A DNA stretch of 64,000 nt from Thiothrix subterranea (lineage in GTDB: Bacteria; Pseudomonadota; Gammaproteobacteria; Thiotrichales; Thiotrichaceae), in the NCBI RefSeq assembly GCF_030930995.1, contig NZ_CP133217.1:1912001-1976000 (forward strand), written 5' to 3'. The stretch's first letter is position 1; the number at the start of each line of letters is the position of its first letter. Shown piece by piece: positions 8,106 to 16,193 of the stretch. A program made the translations under genes and the position numbers. Below the pieces are notes generated by a model, which did not search any database, had not been told where the DNA came from, and worked only from the letters and a program-made list of their open reading frames with translations.

Positions 8106-8708
8106 ATGGCAAATTCTGGAGTAGATAAAGGTCGCCGTCGCGTCCTGATTGCCGCCACATCCGTGGTTGGGGCAGCAGGTGTGGCAGCGATTGCGGCTCC
8201 GTTCCTTAATTCTTGGAATCCTAGTGCACGGGCGCTTGCCGCTGGTGCGCCGGTGGAGATTTCTGTGACTAAGGCCGAGCCAGGACAACAGATTCGTGTA
8301 ATTTGGCGTGGTAAACCCGTTTGGTTGGTGAACCGCACACCGGAAATGCTGGCTGCCTTGGAAGGCTTGGCAGAAGCATTGAAAGACCCGAATTCTGAGA
8401 ATGTGAAGCAGCAGCCGGAATATGCCAAAAACTTGGCACGTACCCGTGAAGGCAAAGAGCAGTTTCTGGTATTGGTTGGTATTTGCACCCACTTGGGTTG
8501 CTCACCGACTTACCGCCCGGAAGTGGCTCCGGCGGATTTGGGCGCGGACTGGAAAGGTGGTTGGTATTGCCCATGCCACGGTTCGCGTTTTGACTTAGCC
8601 GGTCGGGTTTACAAGAATGTTCCAGCCGGATCAAACCTTGAAGTTCCCCCTTACTACTTCAAAAATGATAACACTATCGTCGTTGGTGAAAACGGAGGCA
8701 CTGCATAA
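8106..8708 (+). CDS. petA: Ubiquinol-cytochrome c reductase Rieske iron-sulfur subunit
   Basis: 200 residues from ATG 8106, with GGGAGAG nine bases upstream (a GTG at 8097 overlaps that site and is rejected). A twin-arginine type start (GRRRVLIAA) precedes one membrane helix (about 13-33). The 2Fe-2S ligands are CTHLGC (127-132) and CPCHGS (155-160). It moves electrons from ubiquinol to cytochrome c1 on the periplasmic side. First gene of the petABC operon; its stop overlaps petB by one base (TAATG). Confidence 0.96.
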   Translation: MANSGVDKGRRRVLIAATSVVGAAGVAAIAAPFLNSWNPSARALAAGAPVEISVTKAEPGQQIRVIWRGKPVWLVNRTPEMLAALEGLAEALKDPNSENVKQQPEYAKNLARTREGKEQFLVLVGICTHLGCSPTYRPEVAPADLGADWKGGWYCPCHGSRFDLAGRVYKNVPAGSNLEVPPYYFKNDNTIVVGENGGTA

Positions 8709-10135
8709 TGGCTGAACGTCCTGCACACAATTACACGGGTTTCTTAGGGTGGGTCGAAGACCGCTTCCCGATGATGGAAACTTGGCAAGCGCATTTGGCT
8801 GGTTACTATGCGCCGAAAAACTTCAATTTCTGGTATTTCTTCGGTTCACTGGCGATGCTGGTGCTGGTTATCCAGATTGTTTCTGGCCTATTTTTGGCAC
8901 TGCACTACAAACCGGATGTTAGTCTGGCATTTGCTTCCGTTGAATACATTATGCGGGATGTGCCGGGTGGCTGGTTTATCCGCTACATGCATTCCACGGG
9001 CGCGTCAGCGTTCTTTATCGTGGTGTATTTGCACATGTTCCGCGCCCTGATTTACGGGTCTTACAAAGGTAAGCGTGAACTGATCTGGTTGATCGGTATG
9101 GCGATTTATCTGGTATTGATGGCAACCGCGTTCATGGGTTACTTGCTGCCTTGGGGACAAATGTCTTACTGGGGTGCGCAGGTTATCATTAACTTGTTTA
9201 ACACCATTCCGTATATCGGTGAAGGCTTGTCTACGTGGATTCGCGGTGACTTCGTACTCGGTGATGCAACCTTGAACCGTTTCTTCGCGTTGCATTTCTT
9301 CCTGCCTTCGTTGGTATTGCCTGCCTTGGTTTTTGTGCACATTGTGGCATTGCACGCGGTCGGTTCTAACAACCCGGATGGCGTTGAAATCAAGAAAGGC
9401 CCTAAGGGTAACAAGTGGAGCGATACAGCTCCTGCTGATGGTATTCCGTTCCACCCTTATTACACCGTGAAAGACATCGTGGGTGTTGTGGTATTCCTGA
9501 TCGGTTTCTTTGCGATTCTGTTCTTTGCGCCAGAAGGCGGCGGTTACTTCATTGAAGCCCCGAACTTCGAGCCAGCAAATGCCTTGAAAACACCGCTGCA
9601 TATTGCGCCGGTTTGGTACTTCACACCGTTTTACACCATCTTGCGGGCTATTCCTGATCCGTTTTTAGGAACTTTGGCCATGTTTGGTGCGATTGCAGTA
9701 CTGTTTCTTATACCGTGGATTGACCGTAACCCGGTTAAATCTTGGCGCTACCGTACCAGCGCTCACAAGATCAACTTGCTCTTGTTTGCGGTGGTATTCA
9801 TGATCTTGGGTTGGATGGGTGTTGAAGCCGTTACGCCAGCGTTCAAAGAACTGGGTACGCGCATGACGCAAATCTACTTCATCTTCTTTGTGGTTCTGTG
9901 GATTCACAGCACGCCAGCGAAAGCGAAGTATGTGATGTGGTTTGGAATTTTGCTGGCGGCAATCGTGGCGTATGACATTATGTTCCGCTATATCCCCGGC
10001 GATGCAGAAGCTACCAACCAAATGCTGGTGCAGTTCATTTGGCCCGTAGCGTACTTGGCGCTGACGCTGTTGTTGCCTGCTTTCAAAGCAAGCTGCAACG
10101 CGGAAAAGCCCGTTCCAGACCGTGTGACAGGTTGA
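8708..10135 (+). CDS. petB: Cytochrome b subunit of the bc1 complex
   Basis: 475 residues with eight or more membrane helices. The haem b ligands are in helices B and D: His in RYMHSTGASAFF and YLHMFRAL, and in ALHFFLPSL and VFVHIVALH. The quinol-oxidation PEW-type loop appears as PVWYFTPFY, with Trp-Tyr replacing Glu-Trp as in many gammaproteobacteria. The protein is longer than mitochondrial forms because of extra C-terminal helices (IWPVAYLALTLLLP). It forms the Qo and Qi sites that drive proton translocation. Confidence 0.96.
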   Translation: MAERPAHNYTGFLGWVEDRFPMMETWQAHLAGYYAPKNFNFWYFFGSLAMLVLVIQIVSGLFLALHYKPDVSLAFASVEYIMRDVPGGWFIRYMHSTGASAFFIVVYLHMFRALIYGSYKGKRELIWLIGMAIYLVLMATAFMGYLLPWGQMSYWGAQVIINLFNTIPYIGEGLSTWIRGDFVLGDATLNRFFALHFFLPSLVLPALVFVHIVALHAVGSNNPDGVEIKKGPKGNKWSDTAPADGIPFHPYYTVKDIVGVVVFLIGFFAILFFAPEGGGYFIEAPNFEPANALKTPLHIAPVWYFTPFYTILRAIPDPFLGTLAMFGAIAVLFLIPWIDRNPVKSWRYRTSAHKINLLLFAVVFMILGWMGVEAVTPAFKELGTRMTQIYFIFFVVLWIHSTPAKAKYVMWFGILLAAIVAYDIMFRYIPGDAEATNQMLVQFIWPVAYLALTLLLPAFKASCNAEKPVPDRVTG

Positions 10136-10146
10136 GGTGTAGCAAC

Positions 10147-10908
10147 ATGAAGAAATTTATTATTGGTGTAATGTTCGCACTGTCCGCGTCTCTGATGACC
10201 ACTACTGCATTGGCAAGTGGTGATGGCGTGGAACTGGAAGATGCGAAGGTCGATATTCATAACCAACCAAGTTTGCAACGTGGTGCGAAGTATTTCGTTA
10301 ACTACTGCATGGGTTGCCATTCCTTGAACTTCAGCCGTTATAACCGCATGGCGGCTGACTTGGGTTTGACCGAAGAGCAGGTGGCTAAAAACCTGATCTT
10401 TACCCGTGATGCGGATGGTGAAATCGACAAGCCCGGCGTGTTGATGAAAAACGGTATGTCTCAGAAGCAGTCCGCCGAATGGTTCGGTGCGCCGCCACCG
10501 GATTTGTCTTTGGTGGGGCGTTCGCGTGGGTCAGACTGGATTTACAGCTACCTGAAAGCCTTCTACCTTGATCCGACTCGCCCACTGGGTGTAAACAACA
10601 CCGTATTCCCGAATGCAGGGATGCCACATGTGTTGTGGGAACTGCAAGGTATGCAGGAAAAGCATTGCACCAAGGGTGAAGGCGAACACGCGACCGAACA
10701 TTGCGAGCTGAAACTCGTGAAAGCGGGTAGCATGACGCCGGTTGAATACGACCAAACCATTCGTGATATTACTAACTTTCTAACGTATGTGGGTGAGCCA
10801 GCCAAGCTGCACCGTACTACTTACGGCATCTTTACGTTGCTGTTCTTGGTATTGTTCGCTGTGGTTGCGTATTTCCTTAAGAAGGAATATTGGAAGGACG
10901 TGCATTAA
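10147..10908 (+). CDS. petC: Cytochrome c1 subunit of the bc1 complex
   Basis: 253 residues from ATG 10147, 11 bp after petB. A cleaved signal peptide (MKKFIIGVMFALSASL, Ala-rich to about 23) is followed by the haem c site CMGCH (54-58), a Met ligand candidate in GMPHVLWELQGM, and a C-terminal anchor helix (GIFTLLFLVLFAVVAYFL) with a positive tail. It passes electrons from the Rieske protein to soluble or membrane cytochromes such as c5 types. The operon ends with a terminator at 10931. Confidence 0.95.
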   Translation: MKKFIIGVMFALSASLMTTTALASGDGVELEDAKVDIHNQPSLQRGAKYFVNYCMGCHSLNFSRYNRMAADLGLTEEQVAKNLIFTRDADGEIDKPGVLMKNGMSQKQSAEWFGAPPPDLSLVGRSRGSDWIYSYLKAFYLDPTRPLGVNNTVFPNAGMPHVLWELQGMQEKHCTKGEGEHATEHCELKLVKAGSMTPVEYDQTIRDITNFLTYVGEPAKLHRTTYGIFTLLFLVLFAVVAYFLKKEYWKDVH

Positions 10909-10930
10909 TCGTTCACCGGTATAACACCTT

Positions 10931-10967
10931 GAAGCCACTCTAGTGTAATATAGAGTGGCTTTTTTGT
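10931..10967 (+). terminator. Terminator of petABC
   Basis: A perfect 10-bp stem AGCCACTCTA / TAGAGTGGCT (10933-10942 with 10951-10960) is followed by six T. Confidence 0.9.
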
Positions 10968-10992
10968 TTTCAGTCCAGGGAGTTCCGCTTAT

Positions 10993-11622
10993 ATGGCTTC
11001 GCTTTCCAGCCGAAGATCTGTGATGACATTATTTTCCGCCCCCGACTGCGCAGACAGTCATCGGGTGCGTATTGTGCTGGCGGAAAAAGATATTACCGTC
11101 GATATTCTCAACATCAACCCCGATAATAAACCCGAAGATCTCGCGGAGTTGAACCCTTACAACACCACCCCAACCTTGTTGGATCGTGATTTAGTGTTGT
11201 ATGACGCCCGTATTATCATGGAATACTTGGATGAGCGTTTCCCACATCCACCCCTGATGCCCGTTGACCCGGTAACGCGGGCGCATTCCCGTTTGGCATT
11301 GTTCCGTATTGAAAAAGACTGGTTTTCACTGGTACACGATATTGAGCATGGCGATACGGATACTGCTTCCCAAGCCCGTAAAATTTTGCGCGAAAGTGTG
11401 CTGTCAGCCGCTGAAGTATTTGCGGTTAAACCGTATTTCCTCAGTGACGATTTTTCCTTAGTGGATTGCACGATTGCGCCGATTTTATGGCGTTTGCCAA
11501 AATACGGCATTGATGTCCCCGAAAAACAGGGTAAGCCCATACTGAAGTACATGGAGCGCGTATTCTCACGCGATGCGTTCCAACAATCATTAAGCAAGGT
11601 TGAAAAGTCGATCCGCCCATGA
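10993..11622 (+). CDS. sspA: Stringent starvation protein A
   Basis: 209 residues. GST fold with N-terminal thioredoxin-like domain (RRSVMTLFSAPDCADSHRVR, LNPYNTTPTLLDRDLVLYD, IMEYLDERFPHPPLMPVDP) and an all-helical C-terminal domain. SspA lacks transferase activity and binds RNA polymerase, changing promoter choice in stationary phase. The start at 10993 follows GGGAG at a proper distance. The order petABC-sspA-sspB is standard in gammaproteobacteria. Confidence 0.94.
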   Translation: MASLSSRRSVMTLFSAPDCADSHRVRIVLAEKDITVDILNINPDNKPEDLAELNPYNTTPTLLDRDLVLYDARIIMEYLDERFPHPPLMPVDPVTRAHSRLALFRIEKDWFSLVHDIEHGDTDTASQARKILRESVLSAAEVFAVKPYFLSDDFSLVDCTIAPILWRLPKYGIDVPEKQGKPILKYMERVFSRDAFQQSLSKVEKSIRP

Positions 11623-12149
11623 GTCAGCCGAATCCTCCTGAATTTATTGCCACGCCGAAGCGCCCTTATTTATTACGGGCGTTTTATGAATGGATCGTGG
11701 ATAACGGCATGACGCCACACATTATGGTCGATGCGCGTTCGCCTAAGGTGAAAGTGCCGCGTCAATTCGTCAAAGATGGCAGCATCGTGCTGAATGTGAG
11801 CATGACCGCTGCCAATAATTTGTTGATGGATAACGATCAGGTTACGTTCAATGCGCGTTTCGGTGGCAAAGCCATGTCGATTTGGTTGCCGATGTGGTCA
11901 ATCATGGCGATTTATGCACGTGAAACACACGATGGTCTGAATTTCCCGCTGGAAGAATACGCCGAAAGCATGGCGCTTACCGAGGCGGCGACATCTCGCC
12001 CGACCTTGGCTAGCGTACCTGCGGCGGATGCAACGGTGAGTGACTCGGAAACCAGCGATGAAGCCGACGCAAGCGATGATTCGAACGATGATGAACCGCC
12101 ACCACCGAAACCCACTACCCGCCCTTCGTTCTTGCGGGTGGTAAAATAA
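11619..12149 (+). CDS. sspB: ClpXP specificity-enhancing factor SspB
   Basis: 176 residues, overlapping sspA by ATGA. The N-terminal substrate-binding domain (KRPYLLRAFYEWIVDNGMTP, NVSMTAANNLL, ARFGGKAMSIWLPMWSIMAIYARE) recognises the ssrA tag. An acidic flexible linker (about 135-160) ends in the Pro/Arg-rich tail RPSFLRVVK, which docks on the ClpX N-domain. It works functionally with the tmRNA encoded at 1663, delivering ANDDSYALAA-tagged proteins to ClpXP. Confidence 0.94.
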   Translation: MSQPNPPEFIATPKRPYLLRAFYEWIVDNGMTPHIMVDARSPKVKVPRQFVKDGSIVLNVSMTAANNLLMDNDQVTFNARFGGKAMSIWLPMWSIMAIYARETHDGLNFPLEEYAESMALTEAATSRPTLASVPAADATVSDSETSDEADASDDSNDDEPPPPKPTTRPSFLRVVK

Positions 12150-12154
12150 GCCCA

Positions 12155-12640
12155 ATGCTGTCTTTAATTGCAGCAATGACACCGCAGCGGGTAATCGGGT
12201 GCAATGGTGCTATGCCTTGGCATTTACCCGCTGATTTAGCGTGGTTTAAGCAAAAGACCCTGGGAAAGCCTATTATAATGGGTCGTAAAACTTGGGATTC
12301 GATTGGGCGGGCGTTACCGGGGCGGCGCAATCTCGTCATTTCACGCGACGAGGCATTCCAACCGATAGGTGCGGAACGTGTCGGCTCACCGGATGCGGCA
12401 CTGGCTGCTGTTGCCGATGTACCAGAAGTCATGATCGTCGGTGGTGCACAAATTTATCAGCACTTTCTTGCAGATGCCGATCGTCTGTATTTAACCCTGA
12501 TTGATGCTGATTTTGCAGGCGATACGTTTTTTCCCGACTATAATCAGTATCAATGGCGCACCGTAGAGCAGGTTGATTATCCTGCTGACGCTAAAAACCC
12601 CTATCCTTATTCTTTCCTGGTTCTTGAACGGGAATCCTGA
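12155..12640 (+). CDS. folA: Dihydrofolate reductase
   Basis: 161 residues, the usual length. Motifs include LIAAMTPQRVIGCNGAMPWH (Trp-His gate), LPADLAWFKQKT with the catalytic acidic Asp, GRKTWDSIGRALPGR, and VGGAQIYQHFL. It reduces dihydrofolate to tetrahydrofolate with NADPH. It lies 5 bp after sspB and 20 bp before the dihydroorotase gene, so the three are probably co-transcribed. Confidence 0.95.
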   Translation: MLSLIAAMTPQRVIGCNGAMPWHLPADLAWFKQKTLGKPIIMGRKTWDSIGRALPGRRNLVISRDEAFQPIGAERVGSPDAALAAVADVPEVMIVGGAQIYQHFLADADRLYLTLIDADFAGDTFFPDYNQYQWRTVEQVDYPADAKNPYPYSFLVLERES

Positions 12641-12660
12641 TCCCAAGGAGACTCTTCCCC

Positions 12661-13998
12661 ATGAGTTCACTGTTGATTGTCAATGCCAATATTGTCAATG
12701 AAGGGCAGATCGTCGAGGCGGATGTGTTAATTCGTGATGGACGTATTGCCGCGCTCGGTAAGCACTTATCAGCACCGGGTGTTGCAGTGCTGGATGCGGC
12801 AGGGCGTCATTTGCTACCCGGTATGATTGATGATCAAGTGCATTTCCGTGAACCGGGAATGACGCACAAAGCGGATATGGCAACGGAAAGCCGTGCAGCC
12901 GTAGCCGGGGGCATCACCAGTTTCATGGATATGCCCAATACCATCCCGAATACACTGACGTTGGCGATTCTCAATGATAAGAAACAGTTGGCTGCTGGTC
13001 GGGCGGCGGGGAATTATGCCTTCTATCTTGGTGCTTCCAACGATAATCTGGAAGCGATTAAGGCATTAAACCCCAAGGATGCTTGCGGGATAAAAGTTTT
13101 CATGGGGGCGTCAACCGGCAATATGTTGGTCGATGACCCTGAGGTGTTGGAGCAAATCTTCACACATGCGCCGACGCTGCTGGCAGCACATTGTGAAGAT
13201 ACGCCAACGATTATGGAAAATGAGGAAAGTTACCGCAGTATTTACGGTGACAACATCCCGTTTAATTTGCACCCGACCATTCGCAGTGAGGCGGCTTGCT
13301 ACAAATCGTCGTCAATGGCGATGGAATTGGCAAAACGTTGTGGGACACGCTTGCATATTTTGCATATTTCCACGGCAAAAGAAGCTGAGATGTTTTCGGA
13401 TATTGCCTTGAAAGATAAGCGCATTACCGCCGAAGCTTGCGTGCATTTCCTGCATTTTGCGGATGAGGATTACGCCAGCAAAGGCGCATTAATCAAGTGC
13501 AACCCCGCGATTAAAACAGCCGAAGATCGGGCGGGTATTATTCAGGCATTGCTGGATGGCAGACTGGATGTTATCGGCACGGATCATGCGCCGCATACGT
13601 GGGAGGAGAAACACAACCCCAGCTATTTCAAAGCGCCCTCCGGGTTGCCCTTGGTGCAGCACGCGCTGCCGCTGGTGTTGGAACATTATCAGGATGGCAT
13701 TTTCACGCTGGAATTTATCGTCGAAAAGACCAGTCACGCGGTGGCGGAAATGTTCAATATCAAAGAGCGGGGTTATATCCGCGAAGGTTATTGGGCGGAT
13801 TTGGTATTAGTCGATTTGGAAACACCCTTCATCTCGACGCACGCTAACAGCTTGTCGAAGTGCGGGTGGACGCCGTTTGATGGTCATGAATTCCGCTCCA
13901 GCATTGCCGCCACCTTGGTTAATGGGCAACTGGTGTGGCAAGACGGCAAATTGCTGGACGTTGCACCTGTTGGCATGGCGCTGGAATTTGAGCGCTAA
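12661..13998 (+). CDS. Dihydroorotase (class I-like, HFREPG type)
   Basis: 445 residues with a good AAGGAG site. Amidohydrolase fold: DDQVHFREPGMTHK near 58, the carboxylated-Lys segment CGIKVFMGASTGN, zinc His in LLAAHCEDT and LHILHIST, and catalytic Asp in DVIGTDHAPH. It closes carbamoyl aspartate to dihydroorotate in pyrimidine synthesis. The usual HxH motif reads QVH here, as I recall for a Bacteroidetes-type branch. This is not the short PyrC typical of enterics. Gene context suggests it is the working enzyme. Confidence 0.88.
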   Translation: MSSLLIVNANIVNEGQIVEADVLIRDGRIAALGKHLSAPGVAVLDAAGRHLLPGMIDDQVHFREPGMTHKADMATESRAAVAGGITSFMDMPNTIPNTLTLAILNDKKQLAAGRAAGNYAFYLGASNDNLEAIKALNPKDACGIKVFMGASTGNMLVDDPEVLEQIFTHAPTLLAAHCEDTPTIMENEESYRSIYGDNIPFNLHPTIRSEAACYKSSSMAMELAKRCGTRLHILHISTAKEAEMFSDIALKDKRITAEACVHFLHFADEDYASKGALIKCNPAIKTAEDRAGIIQALLDGRLDVIGTDHAPHTWEEKHNPSYFKAPSGLPLVQHALPLVLEHYQDGIFTLEFIVEKTSHAVAEMFNIKERGYIREGYWADLVLVDLETPFISTHANSLSKCGWTPFDGHEFRSSIAATLVNGQLVWQDGKLLDVAPVGMALEFER

Positions 13999-14002
13999 TA
14001 TT

Positions 14003-14104
14003 ACCCCTCACCCCAACCCCTCTCCCTCAAGGGTAGAGGGGCTAAGAGTATCGTTCTTTCTCCCCCTCGCCCCTTGAGGGAGAGGGGGTTGGGGGGTGAG
14101 GGGT
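14003..14104. repeat. Palindromic double-hairpin element, intergenic copy
   Basis: The 110-bp gap between two convergent genes is filled by an inverted repeat. ACCCCTCACCCCAACCCC at 14003-14020 pairs with GGGTTGGGGGGTGAGGGGT-like sequence at the far end. Inside, each arm has its own CCCCTCTCCCTCAAGGG-type hairpin. It is the same family as the copies inside prmC (22261-22365) and recG (38313-38409). It could also act as a terminator for both flanking genes. Confidence 0.8.
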
Positions 14105-14108
14105 TCTT

Positions 14109-14993
14109 TTAAAGCTCCCTAACCAGCCGGAAGCCGAGGTTGGTATCCATTTCATCCATGTAGCGTTTTTTGCGTGCGGCACTGCGTGCGCGTGCGGCAG
14201 GGTCAAACCACGAGCCACCCTTAGTGACATACCAGTAAGGGCTGGCGGCAATGGAGGGGCTACCATCACGGTTAGCGTTTAGATGGGAAGTCGTCCAGTG
14301 ATCTTGGGTGAATTCCCACACATTGCCGTGCATATCGTGTAAGCCCCACGCATTCGGGGCTTGCAACCCTACTTCACTGGCTTTGGGGCTGGGGAAACAA
14401 TGTGGCAGGTACCACCGGCGTTTTTCCTGCTGTTCCCGGTAAGGGAAAAACGGGTTGAAATGTACCTCACGGCAACTGACATCTTCGCCATGATGAAACG
14501 GGGTGGTCGTGCCAGCACGCGCCGCGTATTCCCATTCTGCTTCGGTCGGCAGGCGATATTTCTGTCCTGTTTGCAGGCTTAACCATGCCAGAAACAGTTT
14601 AACATCTTCCATGCGAATATTGATGGCAGGGTAGCGACCTTCATGCCAGATGAGTTCCGGGCGTAAAAACCACTCGGTATCCTCGCGAAATAGCCGGAAT
14701 TCTTCACCGGTGATGGGGTAGACGCCAATAGCGAAAGGCTTGCGGATCATGGTGAGATGGCGTGGGGCTTCGTCACGCTGATGCCCGTGTTCGCTAGGTT
14801 CTGAACCCATTTCAAAACGCCCGGCTGGGATGATTGCTAATTCAGGGCCGCTGCGACCGGTTTTCAGGGTGTCATGAAACTGAGGCGTTAAATGGTGCGC
14901 CTGTGCTGTAGCTAGTTGTAATTGCGTAATTTGTTGAGGTGTTAGCTCGTCAACAAATACGGTATGCGATTCATAAGTGAGGGTTTCTGTCAT
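14109..14993 (-). CDS. Sulfatase-modifying-factor (SUMF1/FGE)-like protein
   Basis: 294 residues from ATG 14993 (an upstream TTG at 15005 is possible). The FGE-sulfatase domain spans about 55-294: IPAGRFEMGSEPSEHGHQRD, FAIGVYPITGEEFRLF, YRLPTEAEWEYAARAGT, NAWGLHDMHGNVWEFTQD and the end FRLVREL. Real formylglycine enzymes have two Cys in the GGSW region (RGGSF..C....C); here it reads GGSWFDPAARARSAARKK with none. Sulfatase activation is therefore unlikely. The fold is shared with EgtB and many proteins of unknown role. It converges on the dihydroorotase gene. Confidence 0.82.
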   Translation of the reverse strand: MTETLTYESHTVFVDELTPQQITQLQLATAQAHHLTPQFHDTLKTGRSGPELAIIPAGRFEMGSEPSEHGHQRDEAPRHLTMIRKPFAIGVYPITGEEFRLFREDTEWFLRPELIWHEGRYPAINIRMEDVKLFLAWLSLQTGQKYRLPTEAEWEYAARAGTTTPFHHGEDVSCREVHFNPFFPYREQQEKRRWYLPHCFPSPKASEVGLQAPNAWGLHDMHGNVWEFTQDHWTTSHLNANRDGSPSIAASPYWYVTKGGSWFDPAARARSAARKKRYMDEMDTNLGFRLVREL

Positions 14994-15141
14994 TATCTTG
15001 CTCAATTAGTAACAGGTAATATACTAAACTTCTTGTATTATCCCCAAATTTAGTGCAAAGACAACGCCAAAAAATCATTTTTGCACTATAGTTAAACCGA
15101 GGGTTAGTACTAGTAGTCAGTCAAAGACGGGGAGCTTGTCA

Positions 15142-15324
15142 ATGAATAGAAGGCTTGTGGGTAGAAATAGCGTAGGGCAGCGTAGCACTGCTCAATTGTT
15201 GTTGGATGGTTTGATTCTTTATCGTCAGGATTTAGGTGATCTGGGTAAACAATTAGAGCGTTTGCTGAGGGAAGGTGGCATGAGGTCGACTTTTGACCCT
15301 ACCTTTTCCTTGAGAGTGCATTGA
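15142..15324 (+). CDS. Small basic hypothetical protein, possibly frameshifted
   Basis: 60 codons from ATG 15142, with GGGGAG eight bases upstream. The product (MNRRLVGRNSVGQR, then a Leu-rich helix LILYRQDLGDLGKQLERLLR) matches no family I know. After the stop, another frame is open over 15298-15419 and reads PYLFLESALKWCIENDYQRH then ELFVWLSRLLREH, which looks protein-like. The original protein may thus have been about 100 residues and broken by a frameshift. A terminator follows at 15427. Confidence 0.5.
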   Translation: MNRRLVGRNSVGQRSTAQLLLDGLILYRQDLGDLGKQLERLLREGGMRSTFDPTFSLRVH

Positions 15325-15426
15325 AATGGTGCATTGAAAATGATTACCAACGTCATGAACTATTTGTCTGGCTATCGCGACTCTTAAGAGAACATAGTAG
15401 TGTCATGGTCATGAGTTGAGAGTTTA

Positions 15427-15453
15427 GAACCCCGGTCATCCGGGGTTTTTTTA
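15427..15453 (+). terminator. Terminator before the minor pilin operon
   Basis: AACCCCGG, loop TCAT, CCGGGGTT, then a T run. The 149 bp from here to pilV hold a TATAAT at 15551-15556 with no convincing -35; I see no gene in it. Confidence 0.88.
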
Positions 15454-15602
15454 TGGGTTGTGTGATTACTATGCAATTACCATTGGTTCCCAGAATACTA
15501 CAGTTTGTCGGCATAAATTGGGTTTTTCCAGCATAGATTTCAGTTTGCAGTATAATAGCCTTAGTTAATACGCCTCCAATCATAAAAGTAATAGGTGGCT
15601 TT

Positions 15603-16184
15603 ATGCCGATACGTTTAGCTTCTCGACGCCAGCAGTCAGGTTTAAGCCTGATTGAAGTGTTAATTGCCACTGTGGTGTTGTCCACCGGTTTGTTAGGTCT
15701 TGCCGGTTTGCAAATTGCTGGAATGAAAACCACGCACAATTCTTATCAGATGCAACAAGCAACGTGGATTGTGCACGAATTGCTGGAAAAAATGCGGGCA
15801 AACCGAACAGAAGTGTTTCGTATGAGCAGTGATTCAACGCCCGTGCCGCAATCGGGGTATTTGTTAGCTAATCTGACCAATGCAGCGACTTACTGCGCCA
15901 ACACGTCTCTTGCAAAGAATTGTGCGGTGGATACCGATTGTACCAATGCACAACTAGCAACTTACGACCTTCATCAAACCTTGTGTGGGTATGGTTCAAG
16001 CACTGGGATCAGCAATGTCTTGATTGGGGGGCAATTGCAAGTCACTTGTCCGACGGGTAATTGCAGTAATGGCGTGACTGTGACGTTGCAATGGGATGAG
16101 CGCAATGCGACCCGTCAAGCGGATTTTGATGGCGGCACGGATGGCATTGAAACCTTCACCATTAACCTCAATGCGGTTTTATAA
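15603..16184 (+). CDS. pilV: Type IV pilus minor pilin PilV
   Basis: 193 residues. Class III-like prepilin signal RRQQSGLSLIEVLIATVVLS: PilD would cut after Gly and methylate the new N-terminus, with the conserved Glu5. The continuation GLLGLAGLQIAGMKTTHNSY is typical of PilV. Minor pilins V, W, X and E prime pilus assembly with PilY1 at the tip. Four Cys lie in the middle domain. First gene of the operon in this window; fimU is not beside it. Confidence 0.9.
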   Translation: MPIRLASRRQQSGLSLIEVLIATVVLSTGLLGLAGLQIAGMKTTHNSYQMQQATWIVHELLEKMRANRTEVFRMSSDSTPVPQSGYLLANLTNAATYCANTSLAKNCAVDTDCTNAQLATYDLHQTLCGYGSSTGISNVLIGGQLQVTCPTGNCSNGVTVTLQWDERNATRQADFDGGTDGIETFTINLNAVL

Positions 16185-16193
16185 GGGGAAAGC

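Noticed and set aside
7940-8128. 62-codon frame in the petA leader
   Set aside because: It has no ribosome site and runs into petA in another frame; no known family.
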